Part shown: one piece after another, positions 1 through 11,818 of the stretch | How the letters are laid out: every line of letters starts with the position of its first letter | Position numbering within the stretch: position 1 is the stretch's first letter | Assembly (NCBI RefSeq): GCF_022965805.1 | Contig: NC_133102.1 | Span: 7,944,885 to 8,008,884, forward strand | DNA: 64,000 nucleotides | Origin: Primulina eburnea | Lineage: Eukaryota > Streptophyta > Magnoliopsida > Lamiales > Gesneriaceae | Reading direction: 5' to 3' | Position numbers and translations under genes: made by a program | Notes under the pieces: model-generated | What the model was told of the DNA's origin: nothing | Seen by the model: only the letters and a program-made list of their open reading frames with translations | Databases searched by the model: none

Positions 1-758
1 TATTCTACTCCACTAAAAGAATAAGATTGCACTCTCAATTTAATTGATATTACTGAAGCACAAAATCAATAATTATATCCTCTGATTTATCGACCCAACA
101 GTAAGAGGTGTGATAATTTTAATATAATGATAAAAATACATTACAAATGACTCAATTACCCCCAATTTAAATGCATTTAAGTTAATGTTAAATGTTTATT
201 AAATACATACATATATACAAATATATAGATACATATATATACCCACAAATATATACACACACACACACATGTATATGTGTATGTGTATGTGTGTGTGTGT
301 GTCCGTGTATGTATGTATATATATATATATGCATATGAGATATGCAATTACAAGATCTTGATAATAATGAAATATAAGTTTTTGTGATAGGGTTAATTTT
401 GTCATTACAATTCAATATATAAATTTAATCACTCTTGTTAAAACCATACCAAACATTCAACATATTATCTTATCATTATATTTATCATTGATTTATCCTT
501 ATACTATATTTACACCTTCTTTGGAAAAAATATAAATAGGTATGAATGTCACTTCTTTAGATTGTTTTGTGACTTAATTCTCAATTAAGGTAAAACCAAA
601 CCCAACCTAAACCAAAATTTTTGGGTCAAATTTCGAGTCCAACCGATCTGACACGAACCCTATAACTCTTAATTATTACTTTTTACTGTAGATGTATATG
701 GAGTTGACATATCTCATCTATAAAAATCTTTGAGATTATCTCACAAATGGAGTGGTCT
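1..758. other. AT-rich intergenic sequence, no gene
   Basis: AT-rich sequence with stops in all frames and no recognisable coding motif. The short ORFs at 188-415 are only translations of the TG/TA microsatellite. I see no promoter or RNA gene here. Confidence 0.7.
251..305. repeat. TG/CA dinucleotide microsatellite
   Basis: Alternating CA, then TG/TATG dinucleotides, followed by a short TA run near 318-330. This is a simple repeat, prone to length variation. Confidence 0.9.
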
Positions 759-926
759 CTTGTGAGACGGTCTCACGAATCTTTATCTGTGAGACGGGTC
801 AACCCTACCGATATTCATAATAAAATTAATATTTTTAGCATAAAAAAGTAATATTTTTCATAGATAGCCCAAATAAGAGATTGGTCTAACAAAATACGAT
901 CCGTGAGACTGTCTCACACAAATTTT
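759..926 (+). mobile_element. MITE, copy 1 of 3 (GTGAGACGGTCTCAC family)
   Basis: Element of about 170 bp with ends GTGAGACGGTCTCAC and GTGAGACTGTCTCAC. Each end is nearly self-complementary, and the two ends are also inverted relative to each other. The internal words, an ACCGATATTCA block and a GCATAAAAAAGTAATA block, recur in the copies at 4061 and 36881. It has no coding capacity. It lies about 420 bp upstream of the first CAD start codon. Confidence 0.8.
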
Positions 927-1261
927 TACCCTCACAAATTACACAGACAAAGATTCTAGATTATTATATTAATTAGTTGGAATCAGACCAATCTTTTCTA
1001 CATTCTTTCATACAACTCAGTCAATTACTCTATTCTCAAGCCTTACAAGGTAGTGATGAGTTTCACACACACAGTCTCGGCTCAAGCAGAATCAAGAGAA
1101 AAGATTGGGAAGAAAATTACTCTAAATTTAATGTATTCATATTCATATTTGAAAGTAGCCAATTTTGACTTTTGAATGGTTATTACATACAAATTCATTT
1201 CCAGATGTTTTATTAAAAGAATATTATTATATTATGACCTCACTAAAGCTTTCTCCGAAAC

Positions 1262-1268
1262 TATAAAT
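1262..1268 (+). promoter_or_regulatory. TATA box of CAD copy 1
   Basis: TATAAAT lies 74 bp upstream of the ATG at 1342. The same box and spacing occur in CAD copy 2 (23102-23108). Transcription would be expected to start about 30 bp downstream, giving a short 5' leader. Confidence 0.6.
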
Positions 1269-1341
1269 TCCATTGTTCTCTACTGCTTCATTCACTGCCT
1301 TCCTATACTGATAATTATATTTCGAGAGCGAGGATTCATCA

Positions 1342-2827
1342 ATGTCGAAATCACCAGAAATAGTGCACCCCGTGAAGGCTGTTGGATGGGCTTCAAAGGA
1401 CACTTCTGGGATCTTAGCTCCTTTCAAGTTCTCCAGAAGGTACCGTACGGATATATCTGAGATTTTCATTTGTTCTCCAGATTTTATAGAGCTGGGAATG
1501 ATGAAAGTTTTGAGTCTTCTTCAATGATTTTTCGGCTTGTATATTATATTTTATGGTTTGTTTTGTAGGGCTACTGGGGAGCATGATGTGCGGTTCAAAG
1601 TTCTATATTGTGGGGTGTGCCATTCTGATCTTCATATGGCCAAGAATGAGTGGGGATTCACCATATATCCTATTGTTCCTGGGTAAGAATAGTTACTCTG
1701 CCTGTGTATTTGTGTGTTCATGAGTTAGTCATCCGAGGATTTGACTCATGGCGTATAATTTCCTTGATGTCTAGGCATGAAATTGTCGGGATAGTGACTG
1801 AGGTTGGTGAAAAGGTAGAGAAGTTCAAGGTTGGGGACAAAGTAGGCGTGGGATGCTTGGTAGGGTCGTGCCGCCAATGTGATCAGTGCGCTGTCGATCT
1901 AGAAAATTACTGTCCCAAACAAATACTCACGTATAGTATGCCTTACTTTGATGGTACTGTGACATACGGAGGTTACTCTGATATCATGGTTGCTGACGAG
2001 CATTTCGTCATTCGTTGGCCTGAGAATCTGCCTCTTGATGTTGGCGCTCCTCTCTTATGCGCTGGGATCACGACTTACAGCCCATTAAGGTACTTTGGAC
2101 TTGACAAGCCGGGGATGAAAGTCGGTGTGGTTGGTCTTGGTGGCCTCGGCCACCTGGCCGTGAAGTTTGCTAAGGCTTTCGGGACTCAAGTGACAGTCAT
2201 CAGCACGTCGATTAACAAAAAGAAGGAAGCTATTGACATTCTTGGCATCGATGAGTTTTTAGTTAGCCATGACTCTGAGCAGATGCAGGTTTCTTTTCTT
2301 TTCCCTTTTTCAGTTTCAGTAATCGAATATGATCGATGCAGGGATTACCATTTATTTGATTTCGTGTGCCTAGGCTGCAGCAGGGACGCTGGATGGTATC
2401 ATTGACACCGTGTCCGCGACTCATCCCCTAGTACCTTTAATAAGCTTGTTAAAGCCCCATGGAAAGCTTGTCTTGGTCGGAGTTCCAGAAAAGCCTCTCG
2501 AGTTGCCCTCCTTGCCCCTGATTATAGGTGAGCATAAATGTCGATCTGTTACGAACATGCTTGAAACAAAAACTTTAAATTAAGAATCATAAGATACATA
2601 TTTTGGTTGCAAAATGAATGCTAGGGAGGAAGTCGGTATCCGGAAGTGGAATCGGGGGAATAAAAGAGACGCAAGAGATGATCGATTTTGCCGCAAAACA
2701 CAAAATACTACCGGAGGTGGAGATGATCAATATAGATTACATAAACACAGCTATGGAGCGTCTGGTGAAATCTGACGTGAAGTATCGGTTCGTCATTGAC
2801 ATCGAAAAGTCGTTGAAAGTTGATTAA
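1342..2827 (+). CDS. Class II cinnamyl/mannitol-type alcohol dehydrogenase, copy 1
   Basis: Zinc-dependent medium-chain dehydrogenase of the plant class II CAD group (sinapyl alcohol, mannitol and 8-hydroxygeraniol dehydrogenase relatives). The family oxidises or reduces aromatic or terpenoid alcohols and aldehydes with NADP(H) in the cytosol. Exons: 1342-1439, 1569-1682, 1775-2288, 2374-2527, 2625-2827. They total 1083 nt and encode 360 residues, the usual family length, and all introns are GT-AG. Visible motifs: catalytic-zinc segment CGVCHSDLH (exon 2); GHEIVG at the exon 2/3 join; structural-zinc cysteines in CRQCDQC and the later Cys of LENYC; Rossmann GLGGLGH; and the STS segment after the second beta strand, typical of NADPH users. 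The loop carrying ILTY is intact. The start follows a TATA box by 74 bp. Expression and exact substrate cannot be read from sequence. Confidence 0.93.
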
Positions 2828-4060
2828 GACATTGGAAAAGTTTGCCTCTAACATGAGTTTGCTTCTGGTATTCGAATAATGGGAATAATGCATGGATTGT
2901 GTTTTTGCAACTCCTTTTGTTTCAAATTATGTATGTGATGCTAGCTGCTACAATAAGTGATCTTGACTTGTCGTATGATGCACTTGCAATTGTATGATGG
3001 ACCAATTTTATATATGATCACCCTATATTTATGTTGTTTTTTAATTTACTTCTTGCTTTCATTTAAATTTTAATTTATGTGTTCGTAGTAGATGAAATAC
3101 GATGACTTTGTTATATACTTTGTTATTTTTTTATTTACTAGTAATTATATGCCCGTTGTGAACAACATTGTACGACATAATTTATAAAGAGTAAGTGGAC
3201 ATAAAACCCTTATATAGAATGAAATCGAAAAAATCCATTGTTTATTGAAAATTCATAATATAAAAAAGCATTATCAAATATTATCTGAGTTAATTTTCAG
3301 TTTATGGGTCATCTTGACTGTTTTGTCTAAGTTTCTTCGTCTTTTTACTGAAATCAACAATTTTTTCATTATCTTGAATTTGTATATATGGTTTCTCATT
3401 TGGAACATGATGGACTTTGTTCCTTTTTATATGGTTTTGTCATATCCTTAATGTTTGTTGTCTTATATTAATCTTCATGTTTCACTTGCTTTGCCCTTTT
3501 CTTTGCATCATTTATGTTCGTTCTTTTATTGTCTTTATTTTGTATTTCATAGATGTTTAGGTTCTATCTTATTCTTTTTTATCAGCATTTCTCTTGAGTT
3601 GTTGTGGTTTCCATTCGCAGTTATTGATGTTATTCCATCAATGTAATATTAAAATGATTTTTTAAATTGATTGATTAAATTATTTCAGGAAATAATCATG
3701 TATACAATGGTTTGGAATGTATTTTTCTTAAATTTATTTGCAAAACTTATATGACGCAAGGATGAAAATATTGAATATAATAATTAAATACAATAAAGTA
3801 AAATTTACTATAATATATAATATATTAGTTAGAAAACAATACACTATGCAACATTAGAGTTATAAAAAACCAATACACAATTAATAAGTGGAAGGACAAT
3901 TCCGACAATATACAAATCAACTCACACTTTTAAATAATACCTTAGCAGCGTATCTGTGTAAAATAGTGAGGTGAGAACAAGCAAACCATAAGCAGAAATT
4001 AGAAGGAAAAAATTAAAACATATTTCATTCAAATAGTATCCAATGTTAATAATTGGACAA
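2828..4060. other. CAD copy 1 3' flank with a copy-specific insertion of about 400 bp
   Basis: This flank is similar to the one after CAD copy 2 (24773-25580), so it belongs to the duplicated block. Sequence around 3128-3530 is absent from copy 2, where the same flanking words run together near 25065-25085. The extra segment has no coding signature and no terminal repeats that I can define. The short ORFs at 3245-3646 lie in and beside it and are not convincing genes. Confidence 0.65.
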
Positions 4061-4226
4061 AGACGTTCTCACGAATCTTAATCTATGAGACGGGTAAACT
4101 CTACCGATATTCACAATAAAAATTAATACTGTTAGCATAAAAAGTAATAATTTTTTATTGATGACCCAAACAAGAGATCCGTCTCACAAAACACGATCCG
4201 TAAGACCGTCTCACACGACTTTTTGT
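4061..4226 (+). mobile_element. MITE, copy 2 of 3
   Basis: Same family as 759-926, with ends GTTCTCACGAATC and AAGACCGTCTCACAC. CAD copy 2's flank has an apparent empty site near 25575-25595: the words before and after the MITE are nearly adjacent there. That places this insertion after the CAD duplication. Confidence 0.8.
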
Positions 4227-5290
4227 CATTATTATATTCTTATTCGGTGGGCCTGAATTAAATATTGTTTGACGGGCTCTTAAGTGTCATACATCTCATT
4301 AATCATCAATCATTTACAAATAATAATAAATGTAACAACATTCATGTAATATATATTTAGATTATATTTCTATATATTATTTATAAATTATATATTCTCA
4401 AATTAATAACTAAAATTCATTAATTAATGAAGAATAATTAAAATCTATTAATTAATTACTAAAGACAAACTAAACTAAACAAAATATATTATTTTATTAT
4501 TTATTTTAATGAAGGGGATGGATATGAATTTATATTTATATGTATAGCTATATAGATTTAGATTTAATTTATATTTATATTTATTTAATTTATATTTATA
4601 TTTATATATTCTGTAATTAATTAAAATCTATTAATTAATAAAGAAAGATAAGGTCCTATGTGTTAAATATAAGGGAGAAATTGTGGTCGATGAGCTAATG
4701 AAAAAAAGTAAAAAAAAAAAAATCCTTTTTTCCCTTCATATTTTAGTTCAGTTAATTAATTCGGATATTTTGAATGTTTTGATTATTTAGATTTACTAGT
4801 AATTTGAAAATACAAGGTATAAGGTTCAAAATACAATAACATAACCTAACTGCACGCAAATTTAAGAAAAATAGAAAATGAATAATTAAAAGATTTTAAT
4901 TGCATAAATTAAATATAGGGTGCATTCTTACATGTTTAAAATGTATTTTTTTGCAAGAATGTATAAAACTGTGTTTTAAAAACTTATTCGAGATGCGATC
5001 GAGGAACGGAGACCGAGGGCTGAAAAAAGAAAATATTTTTATTCAGTAATTATTTGTAATTTTTTAATGTGCGTTGTATTTAAAATGGTAATTTTGAAAA
5101 TGAGGTGTTTTGAGGTGTTTTTATACGGCGGGTCGTATTTTTAAAGGGTATTCGATTTTCGACGAAAATATGAACATTTCAACGAATCGGCTAATATTTT
5201 CACAAAATTCTCTAAGCAAAATATCATAAATATTTACTAATGAACCTATTATACTAGGTTAATGAGCCTAAACTTATACTAGGAGTTTTA
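4227..5290. other. AT-rich intergenic sequence
   Basis: The first 35 bp complete the block shared with CAD copy 2. After that the sequence is very AT-rich, with short TTTATATTTATA runs near 4530-4610. I see no gene, RNA or defined mobile element. Confidence 0.6.
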
Positions 5291-6290
5291 ACTAACAAAT
5301 AAAAGCCTAAAACCTCCCCCAACCCACACAAAACTCTCGTCCCTCCCCCTCAACATGATACTAGGACTCTTCATCAGCAAGAAAGCACATACCACACGAA
5401 AGTTTTGCAAGGAAATTCACGTGGAGTTGAAGGAAAATCACCAAGGTCCTCGTTACGTCGACGTTCTTCGCATCTCAACTCGTTTTCTTGTGTAATAAAC
5501 GCAAATGCACACCTTAACTTTCTTTCAAACATCTTTCACACCATATTATGTATGTTTAATTATGTTTGCACGAGGAATGTGATGCATCATTTTTATTTTC
5601 GTTTTTATGGTTAAACATGTATAGAAGTAGAGTTTTTTTTCCTTTAAAACTCTTCCTAATGATGCACAAAGGGGTTGCCATGGTAGGGGAACATGAAGGG
5701 ATGTTTTCAACATGTTTGAGGGGCTATATATGAAGGTTTAAGGGCTGGACATTAGGGTGAAGCATGTTGAACGAAAAATTGGAATTTTGGTGGACTAGGG
5801 TTTCGGCTAGGAGAGCTTGGGAAGCACGACACTTAGCTTCTGTTAGGTTGCGTTCATGGGTCCTATTAGGGTCTAGTCATGGTCCTAGACGGTTCAGGGG
5901 AAGGCTGGGTCGAAAGCTAGGGAGAAGCCGCTGCTATGGATGGTCGCTCATGGCTTATGGACGCGGCTGAGAAAGGCTGGGCTCGTTTGAGCGTTAGGCT
6001 TGGTCTAGCAGCTTGTTGTGGGCACGTTCAAGGTCATGGGAGGGTAGTCTACGGTTGTGATACTTATAATCCCAACCGAAGTTTAGAGTGTATCAGGATT
6101 TTCAGTGTAGGCATTGGGTAAGTCCTAATTGAAGTGGGTTTGTACAAAGAGTTATACTAATCAAAGTCTTCCAATAAAATCCTTCGGACACTGGAATAAG
6201 GGGGACATAGAAGGATTTGAACTTCGAACTTCCATAAATAAAATTCGTTCTTGTTAGTTAATTGCTTAATCATTCTAATTAAAAATTGGA
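5291..6290 (+). other. Degenerate transposable-element sequence
   Basis: GC content rises here, and the short overlapping ORFs at 5405-6121 have no recognisable domain. The last part, about 6050-6280, resembles the region after the TATA box of the solo LTR at 60373-61774. Shared words include GTAAGTCCTAA, AATCAAAGTCTTC and AACTTCCATAAA. I therefore read that part as an old fragment of that LTR family and the rest as unclassified. Confidence 0.4.
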
Positions 6291-6379
6291 TTTAGATATA
6301 TAACTATTTTTATTGTTTTGATAGGCATTTTTAAAGCATTTTATATGATTCAAAAAAATGTTGCTTAATTCTTAACAAT

Positions 6380-6506
6380 TAGATAGTCTTGTAATATTTC
6401 GGGTCGGTTCGGTTATGACTAAATATTTCGGTTCGGTTCGGTTCGGTTCGGTTATGGTTAATTCGGTTTGGTCGGTAACCGAACCAACCGAATGCTCACC
6501 CCTACA
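6380..6506 (+). repeat. GGTTC minisatellite and hAT-like element end
   Basis: Tandem CGGTT/GGTTC units around 6405-6455 are followed by a segment ending AATGCTCACCCCTA. That end is the inverse of the TAGGGGTGAGCA start of the intronic element at 39307. This is probably one end of a truncated non-autonomous hAT-like element. Confidence 0.45.
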
Positions 6507-6507
6507 C

Positions 6508-6860
6508 ACAGGTAATGATTAAATGATTTAACTTTTAAATAAGTAAATTTATTTATTAACACAAATATTGAAATTAATTTCAAACTGAATATGTTATATA
6601 TGTCAATTAATTATTGGTTCAAAGAAATTAATAAAAAAATAATATGTTATAATTAAGTACAAAATTTATAAAATTCTATTAAAAAAAGTCCACAAAAGTC
6701 TATAAAAATTAATCTTGCAAAAAAGTCTACATAAATCCATATAAATCTGTTTATAAACCTGTGAGATTCTGTAAAAGTCAATAAAAATCTATCAAATCCA
6801 TAAAAGTCTATCATTTAAAAAAGTCATTAAAAGTCATCAAAACTCTGAATTGAATACACT
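6508..6860 (+). repeat. Dispersed AT-rich repeat, copy A
   Basis: Matches 36195-36525 over its whole length. Shared words include GTCAATTAATTATT, AATATGTTATAATTA and GTGAGATTCTGTAAA. It is rich in AAAGTCTA-like words and has no coding capacity. The class is unknown; a MITE is likely. Confidence 0.65.
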
Positions 6861-7439
6861 CCACTAGAAGACCAAAATATTGCCTAGAAAATTTTTCATA
6901 AAATGATTCAACTAAAATGTTTTGTATTTCAACTTGCATTCTTTTTAAATAATTCCAAAATGTTTATCAGTTTTTAGAGGGACATGTTGAGTGATTTTCG
7001 CTTGGTTTAGAACGAAAGTCGATATAATATCTTGATACTCGGTTCAACTACGAACATTTCAAGAGCAAAACTATTGTAACTATAATTTTAAAAGTATTTA
7101 TTTATCATTTATAAACATATTTTCGATCCTACACAAAATTATAGTAAATATTTAATTTTTTTATTATTAAACTCATAATAATCCCGCTTTGCTTTTCTAT
7201 TTTAAAATATATATATATAAATCCCTTTGAAACCATCTTTGAATTAGAAATTTTAGTTTTCTATTCAAAATTCAAATATTATTTGAAGAAGGATCGGAGG
7301 GCGTCACGAATTTTCCATGTACGTTTTTCAACCCCCTAAATGATCGGCTTTGAACGATTTCTCTTGTTAGAATTTATTTATTTAGTTTTGATATGCTGAC
7401 TTTGCTATATTTTAACAATTAATTTATGTGTATTACGAA

Positions 7440-7580
7440 TAACTCCATTTTCTAATTACATTTAAATTATTCATATTAATTAAAAATAGTTAAGTTTTGT
7501 CCAATTTTGATTGATAACTGGTTATTACATATACATTTATTTTAAGATATTTCATTAAAAGAATATTTACGAGCTCCAAC
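7440..7580 (+). repeat. Possible third CAD-promoter remnant
   Basis: The segment around 7490-7575 resembles the CAD upstream sequences at 1150-1230 and 23000-23075. Shared words include CCAATTTTGA, GGTTATTACATA and ATTAAAAGAATATT. No CAD exon follows; the gypsy LTR begins at 7744. This suggests a third, truncated member of the CAD duplication, although only about 80-140 bp support it. Confidence 0.45.
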
Positions 7581-7743
7581 ATATAATTTATTGTTTGTTT
7601 TATACAATTTAATTTATTTTTGTTAGTCAAAATTCATGAAAATTTGGAGGACCATTATATACGTGTCCAATTTATGTCCATGTTTTTTTTATTTTTGTTT
7701 TCTTTTTTGAATCCGTTAGCTACTTTTGCAAGCAAATGTCAAA

Positions 7744-8308
7744 TGTTTCTCTCGAAAATCGCGGGCGTGTCAGGCATGTGTTCGCGCCAAAGTTGTGAAA
7801 TGATCTGACTTCGTTTATCAAACGTTGCGAGTCTCGATTCGACCGTTAGTTATAGTTCCTTCGATACGGCTTCAAAATTAAACGTATAAACTGAAAAAAA
7901 ATAAAAGAATTATTGAGAGAATCCATAGACAACATCAAACTTAAATATGCTGTTATGAATTTTGATCGAAATTCTACAATAAAGTTGAAGAAATGAGAAA
8001 ATATATTATACTGCTTGGAAAATGAGAAATGAACGAACAATTAATTATATAATTCTGCAGAGTTTTTTGCTGTAAATTTGTTGGATGATCTTGTCGGGGG
8101 CTTTTTTTCTGATTAGTCTTTCTGCCTTTGTCACACTCCACGGGAAGTTTCAACCGCATTCCACGATTACTCCACGTCTTCCATCTTGGGTAATGGATGT
8201 AAACGGCCGCAACTTTCTTTCACTGGGCCAACTGCAACTCCACTAGGCTTTATCTGTTGGGCTTTTCTTATGGGCTTCTGAAATAATAAAATAATTTTAG
8301 GCACAACA
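7744..8308 (-). repeat. 3' LTR of the gypsy element
   Basis: Plus-strand reading starts TGTTTCTCTCG and ends GGCACAACA. It matches 15548-15971 but carries about 120 extra bases near 7905-8035. The bases just inside it at 8309-8325, read on the minus strand, give GGTTAGGGGGTAAT, a plausible polypurine primer. Confidence 0.75.
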
Positions 8309-9984
8309 ATTACCCCCTAACCAATTTGGGCCAATGGCCAATTTGGCTCATTTTGGCTATTTTAAATAATTCAAATGTATTGTATTGGCCCATTTACAAG
8401 TTGGCCCAAATTCATAATACGATATATGTGAAAAGAAGGAGGAGAAAAAGCAAGAAAGCACTGTATTCACAACACCATGCTTCCCAAACTTCTTCCTTGT
8501 TCTTCTTCCCCCAAAACCCTCTAATTCTTCACTACTTTCACAACCGATTCTCCTTCACTTTTAGACAACTACTCAACCACTAACGGAGATCCTATGTCCC
8601 ATATAACCGCCGATTACATCGTCTTTGTGATGTCATCCAAGTTTCTGAAAATTTCCATCATCTATCTCTTTTACATCAAGTCACACATTCTCAAGGTAGG
8701 TATATTTAACCATTTTTCTCAATCCTCCATCACAAAAACATTGCAGAATATGTCACATTTCATGCTGCACTCAAGATGTTTGTGAATATGTCTGAATGAG
8801 TTTTTGATAAGTAACAGTGGGTGTTGCACTTCAACAAAGCGGCTACCTTGCTGTGCATATTCAGGGCTTGGCCTATGGCTAGTGCAACTTCTGTAATCTT
8901 CATATTGAGAACACAACCACACAAGTTGCTCTTCTTTTGCCCAAATCATTAGCTAGCACTGTATAAATTAGCTCTGATTGAGATGGCAGTGTATGATGGA
9001 TTTCAGAAGATGGAAATGAGGTATGTATAAATCACCCAACGTTATTCACTTGGTCATCTTCCATCCTGCTTAGTAGGTGCTCTTCTTCCTCGCTGTTATG
9101 TTGCATTATTATTTGAGCATTCATAGTTTGTTGATCAACACTCCGCTATTCATCACTTGGTCCCATTTATTTCACAGGAACATAGTTGGAGAAATCGAGA
9201 GTTTATCTCAAAGACCAATACAAGAAAATACCTTAAAGCCCAATTGAGATGAAAATTCCTCGTGGTAGTGTCGATGGCCTATCGAAAATAAAATTACCAA
9301 GATTTGATGAATATCTCTGCAATCTGCTGAGCATATATGTATGGAGTGTTATGCTCATTGAGAGGAAATAAAACACGTATACTAGAAGCAGTATTTGTAA
9401 TTTTCTGCACTTGTTTGCCATGATTTGGCAAGTGATTTTTATGATGTGTAGAGTTGAAATAATGGCTTGAATGCCAAAATTTGTTTATAAAATACATTGT
9501 TGTTCTTGTATATGTTGCTTGAGATATATTTGTAGGTGTTTACAATTTTGGCATATCACATTTATAAAGGAAACTCTGCCAAATTTTTTAAAAGTAAACA
9601 AACGGCAAAAAGCATGTTTTTCTTCAATATTGACGCAAACACCACTAGTCAACATTTGTCACCAACCAACAACATTTTTCGAATAATGCTCACTGAAGTT
9701 TCGAGATATATACTAAATGAACTTATCTTTGTCATCGATTTGGCCAACTAACACAACAAACATTCATCTCAAAATACATCAACTACATCGGATTCCATGA
9801 TCAATCATTTTATTTATTCACAATGCTCCATCATTGTTTACAAACAACTTCAGCAAGAAATGACTTAAAAGCCTATTCCTCACATATTTACATAAACTTC
9901 TTACAAGTCAGCAATATCAAATCCATCAAAGTGGCCATCTGGCCTACTTTGCATAATACTTCTAGTTTGTTCTAACTTCACGAA
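8309..9984 (-). other. Non-coding 3' internal part of the gypsy element
   Basis: Lies between the integrase remnant and the 3' LTR. The short ORFs on both strands show no known domain. Long non-coding 3' stretches are common in this branch of gypsy elements. I see nothing else in it. Confidence 0.55.
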
Positions 9985-10263
9985 CTATCCGTCTCTTGTA
10001 CCTCTATCCAACTACTGAGATAATAATGTTTCAAGTACTTGCCATTGATGCACCTCATGTGTGGCTCACCATCTTAACTCGTCAACCAGTATGCATTTCC
10101 ATCGAACACTCGATGAGCTTTAAACGTTCCCTCCCAATTGGGGATCATTTACCGAATTCCTTGTCTTTGGACCCGATGGGCAAAATCACCTTCCAGACTA
10201 CATCTTCCTCCTCTAATACTTTCTCATTCACACGCTTATTGTAATTACTGGCCACATTGACTT
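9985..10263 (-). pseudogene. Gypsy integrase C-terminal remnant
   Basis: The minus-strand translation contains ILPIGSKDKEFGKWSPNWEG, then a GNAYWL-type segment and INGKYLKHYY. This is the conserved C-terminal tail of plant gypsy integrases. It continues from the upstream fragment (10265-10480) across a single stop codon. The catalytic D-D-E core is not present anywhere in the element. Confidence 0.8.
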
Positions 10264-10264
10264 T

Positions 10265-10480
10265 CTAAAGCATCAAAACATTATGCGTTTGCATTCTCAA
10301 CTCATCTAAATTTTCAGGTTCCTTGATCATTACCTCTGTATAAAGCTCTGGCTCCAACTCATTTTGTTTCATCACATCCTCCTCTAACAACATATTGATA
10401 TAAATGGTTCTAGGGCATTCCATGGTCCCCAAGTTTGCTTCTTCCAAGGGATCTTGAGTCTCCAGATGTCGATCCTCCAT
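10265..10480 (-). pseudogene. Pre-RT leader fused to integrase C-terminal region
   Basis: A 71-codon open frame. Its first ~36 residues (EEANLGTMECPRTIYI) match the segment that normally lies just before reverse transcriptase in plant gypsy polyproteins. Its last ~30 (PENLDELRMQTHNVLML) match the stretch just before the integrase C-terminal tail. RT, RNase H and the integrase core have been removed between them, with the junction near 10360-10380 and the frame kept open. Confidence 0.7.
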
Positions 10481-10554
10481 TTGTAAATCATCTTTTTCAC
10501 TGTTATCACATTCATCTCCAAATATTATTTCAGTTCCGTCAATGTCCCATGTGT

Positions 10555-11085
10555 CTAGTAGAGACCATGGTAATGGTTTGAGAATTTTTCAACTGCTTCT
10601 TTCACTTTTTGAGTATCCAAATAGACTGCCCCTTGCTGTCCATTAACCTTGTAGTCACGAATTTTAATAGGACCGAATGCTCCATCATAATATCTAGCCT
10701 CTACCGCGTTGGAATCAGATTGATACGGCTGCGAATCAGCTTGTACCACTTCCATCTCATCCCTTTTCCACATCAACAGTAGCTGGTGCATGGATGATGG
10801 TACACAATGATTCGTGTGAATCCAATATCTTCCCAACAAAGCATGGAAGCTAGCACTTGAATTGACCACGAAAAAGGCTGACAGGGAAGATCGAGACCCT
10901 ACATTAACATTCGCTGGCAACACTCCTAAAGTTTTTGTAGATTCCCCGGTAAAAGCCGCCACAGAGACTTCGGTAGGAATCAAATCTTCCACATTGTTTC
11001 CCAACTTCTGAAGGATTCTATATGGCAAAATATTCACAGCAGACTCGTTATCTATCTGCACCCTAGACAACGGCTTTCCATTCAC
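10555..11085 (-). pseudogene. Gypsy aspartic protease region
   Basis: A 176-codon open frame. The protease active-site segment reads VQIDNESAVNILP; the family usually has DNGS here, so the Gly appears replaced by Glu. The later LLGRYWIH and SSMHQ motifs are typical of the gypsy protease-to-RT linker. The altered active site and lack of RT make it non-functional. Confidence 0.75.
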
Positions 11086-11106
11086 GTGCGCTACAACGTA
11101 GAGTGG

Positions 11107-11759
11107 TTAGATATGTATCGTCATTTTGTTGGTGTGTCGCTTCATTAACACTCTCTTTTCTTCATCGATAAGAACACAGATGCTTTCATTCAAAATATCA
11201 GTCTGAATGGACTCTGTACCACTTTGATTTCCAGGGAATACATTGGATTCAGACACCCTTTTGCATTTGAATTCCTCTGGCAACATTAATGAGCCAGTGG
11301 CACACTCAAATGAAACCAAAATCTGCCCCACTTTGAAAGTAGCTCTCTTGACCGGTTCACTGTCTTCCTCTGATAACAAGTCATCATCTTCTTCCCCATG
11401 ATCTTCAGTAGCCTTCCTCCCAAATTTCTTCTTTTCCTTGAATGATTCCTCCATCCTGGACCTGCGCTGAGCAGCTTTTTCTCTCAAAAAACGTCATTTT
11501 TGGGTCCTGGAAATAGGTTTTGGGACTTTGGATGTTCTACCCGCCTCCACACGCCATCGGGAATTTCTTTAGGAGGAACAACAAAGCGGGATTTCCTTTC
11601 ATATTTTATATCAGAGCCTAGAGGTGCTGGCCTCTGGATTATCTTCTGGACCAACTGTCGGTCATTCCTTCTTTGGTCATTCGCCAACCCATGAAACAAA
11701 CCCTTTCTGAAGTACTGGTTCTCCGGCTTTTTGGCCATGGATTCCCTGTTATACCTCAT
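11107..11759 (-). pseudogene. Gypsy gag-protease linker fragments
   Basis: Two overlapping frames (11484-11759 and 11107-11487). They are rich in Lys, Arg, Glu and Asp, with a VVPPKEIPDGVWRRV segment and an acidic DDDLLSEEDSE segment. They lie between gag and protease in the order expected for a gag-pol polyprotein. The frame change marks an indel near 11485. Confidence 0.6.
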
Positions 11760-11818
11760 GTTTCTCCCAGTATAATGCAGATTGTGATCTGAGGGGAATG
11801 CTATAAACTTTTCCTACA

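Noticed and set aside
3245..3646. Two hydrophobic small ORFs downstream of CAD copy 1
   Set aside because: They arise from T-rich sequence in and beside a copy-specific indel and are not conserved in the copy 2 flank.
8326..8583. 85-codon plus-strand ORF
   Set aside because: Lies in the non-coding 3' part of a minus-strand gypsy element; composition is biased and there is no domain.
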